Below are positions 63,023-64,000 of a stretch of DNA of 64,000 bases, piece by piece. The translations under genes were made by a program, and so were the position numbers. Location: contig NZ_CP176395.1 of assembly GCF_046244365.1 (NCBI RefSeq), positions 5,022,001-5,086,000 of the forward strand. The letters are read 5' to 3'. Every line of letters begins with the position of its first letter. The first letter of the stretch is position 1. Source of the DNA: Paenibacillus_V sp046244365. Its GTDB lineage: Bacteria > Bacillota > Bacilli > Paenibacillales > NBRC-103111. The notes beneath the pieces are model-generated. The model searched no databases and was not told the DNA's origin. It was given only the letters and a program-made list of their open reading frames with translations.

Positions 63023-63053
63023 CAAAAAAGGAGCCCAAGCTAAGCCGCTCCTT
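63023..63053 (-). terminator. Terminator hairpin in the AraC gene leader (possible attenuator)
   Basis: AAGGAGC (63028-63034) pairs with GCTCCTT (63047-63053); on the minus strand the stem is followed by TTTTTTG and then, at once, the AraC ribosome binding site and TTG start. A promoter candidate lies upstream (-35 TTGACG at 63125-63130, -10 TAGACT 17 bases on), so the hairpin would be inside the 5' untranslated region. Confidence 0.6.
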
Positions 63054-63125
63054 CCCGTTCGTCATACAATTGGTCATACCATAGTATAATGTGTACTTTT
63101 AGTCTACTAGTTTTATCCGGGATCG

Positions 63126-63224
63126 TCAATCGCAGAATACTTCGTCCTTATAGCCCTTCTCGCTAATCAACTGATCGCGAAGTTCATTGACGGTCGTCTC
63201 CAACGGATTGTTTCCCGCTGGGCG
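63126..63224 (-). pseudogene. C-terminal coding remnant
   Basis: A minus-strand frame reads RPAGNNPLETTVNELRDQLI then SEKGYKDEVFCD and stops at 63126; a stop closes it upstream. It looks like the last about 32 residues of a larger enzyme. Family not recognised. Confidence 0.3.
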
Positions 63225-64000
63225 CTATTGTAAAATGACGGTATAAAACATTAAGGCTGCTTGCGGTCTGCGAGAGACATAATGAACCGAGAATTCAGCG
63301 TGTCTCTTCTGTTGTTACCGCCTCCTTTCCGGGAGCGCTTGACTGGCTAGATGGCTTCCGTTCTATACCCTAATTTTCTGACATGACCAGACCGCTTGGC
63401 AACAGGGTCGGGAAGCCCGCCGTTGCCGGGGTTCGTGTCGATCTGCCTGTTTTAGCCCCCCTCACTACAAGGTTTCTGGTCGCTCGGCGTTGCATCGACT
63501 CTTTTCGTAAGTCCATCCTAATACCAATTTCAAGTTAAATCAAAGTCGCAGAAGTTGCTTCTGTGGAGCATCGATTTTTGACCGGGGTCTTACTCGCGCC
63601 TCACCCCGCTTGCGGCTACCCCCTTGACAAATAATAACTCAAGAGCAAGCAAGAGAAGCCAAGCGAGTACCCATGCTGTGGCTGAATCTATGCTTGCTCT
63701 TGCTGTTCCTGCGTTCGGCTCCGGCGGTTGTCGGGTTCCGGGAGGACTGTTGTCCCGAACGGCTCCCGGTCATGATGGTTTGCACGGTCGGACGGCTCCG
63801 GTTCCGGTGAGACTACTCCCCCGAACCTCCCCGTTCCCCATGCCCATGCCGCCAAACCCGTGGATACCCGGAACGCCAAGGAAAGCCAAGCGAATTGCTC
63901 CCAAAGCCGATCGTCCACTTGCTCCGCACGAAAGGTTGCGCCGCGCCTGTTTGTGGCGGCCAGCGGCAGGGCGCATGATGCCATTCAACAACCACCTGAC
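63225..64000. other. Gene-free right end with hairpins
   Basis: No convincing gene. Visible structures: GGCAAC/GTTGCC stem (63398-63403, 63422-63427), a perfect 10-bp inverted repeat AGAGCAAGCA/TGCTTGCTCT (63642-63651, 63691-63700), and two GC-rich hairpin-like units between 63730 and 63840. Short overlapping open frames at 63688-63995 have biased, repetitive translation and are not supported as genes. A mobile-element end is possible. Confidence 0.4.

Noticed and set aside
63688..63995. Overlapping 60-98 codon minus-strand ORFs
   Set aside because: Three frames open at once over a GC-rich repetitive stretch, no ribosome binding sites and low-complexity translation.

Overview
The window looks like a chromosome segment from a spore-forming, aerobic Gram-positive bacterium of the Paenibacillaceae (Paenibacillus or Cohnella type). 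I infer this from strong GGAGG-type ribosome binding sites, some GTG and TTG starts, an mmg-like operon built around a fused isobutyryl-CoA mutase, a Bacillus-type pyruvate carboxylase, and large carbohydrate ABC clusters with DUF5696 and Yip1 proteins and sensor/AraC regulators. No rRNA, tRNA or CRISPR array was seen. The species is not identified.

Region 1 (1-3.4 kb): the end of a gene that looks like a siderophore-iron reductase, with a near-perfect Fur box over its promoter, then an accessory SecA without the C-terminal zinc motif, then a DUF1697 protein. Region 2 (3.5-16.2 kb): a minus-strand catabolic operon. Reading downstream it encodes a divergent acyl-CoA dehydrogenase, thiolase, 3-hydroxyacyl-CoA dehydrogenase, acyl-CoA dehydrogenase, methylisocitrate lyase, 2-methylcitrate synthase, MmgE/PrpD, IcmF and an orphan E1-alpha 2-oxoacid dehydrogenase subunit. 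Together these would convert branched or short acyl-CoAs to acetyl-CoA and propionyl-CoA and burn propionyl-CoA through the methylcitrate cycle. Region 3 (16.4-25.4 kb): small housekeeping and regulatory genes. These are DUF4177, a membrane protein, a TetR-DUF3995 pair followed by a deleted monooxygenase, a class-I-amidotransferase-like peptidase, pyruvate carboxylase, and an MBL hydrolase-TetR-microprotein-membrane protein operon with tandem operators.

Region 4 (about 25.2-34.2 kb) is an AT-rich accessory island. It holds a decayed DDE transposase, stand-alone small genes (UPF0158, GNAT, GrpB, hypotheticals) separated by related palindromic repeats, an IS110-type insertion sequence with a frameshifted transposase, an HxlR/oxidoreductase divergent pair, a second IS110 remnant, and an AraC-type regulator that is both truncated and stopped. 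The two IS110 elements share a structured non-coding block downstream of the transposase, at the place where guide (bridge/seek) RNAs are known in this family.

Region 5 (34.4-63.0 kb) is a carbohydrate region. It has a GH20-like barrel protein with HTH-like N-terminal segments, a broken heparinase-like gene, an OmpR-type two-component system, and a large minus-strand ABC cluster. That cluster has two permease pairs, DUF5696, an NHL-Yip1 membrane protein and a 1003-residue binding protein with N-terminal beta-sandwich domains. An MsmX-type ATPase lies upstream with a probable cre site. After that come a beta-propeller glycosidase-like protein, a Tat-exported beta-helix protein, a Gfo/Idh/MocA oxidoreductase, two solute-binding lipoproteins without their own permeases, and a membrane AraC regulator whose leader contains a terminator. 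The last kilobase has no intact gene, only hairpins and a coding remnant.
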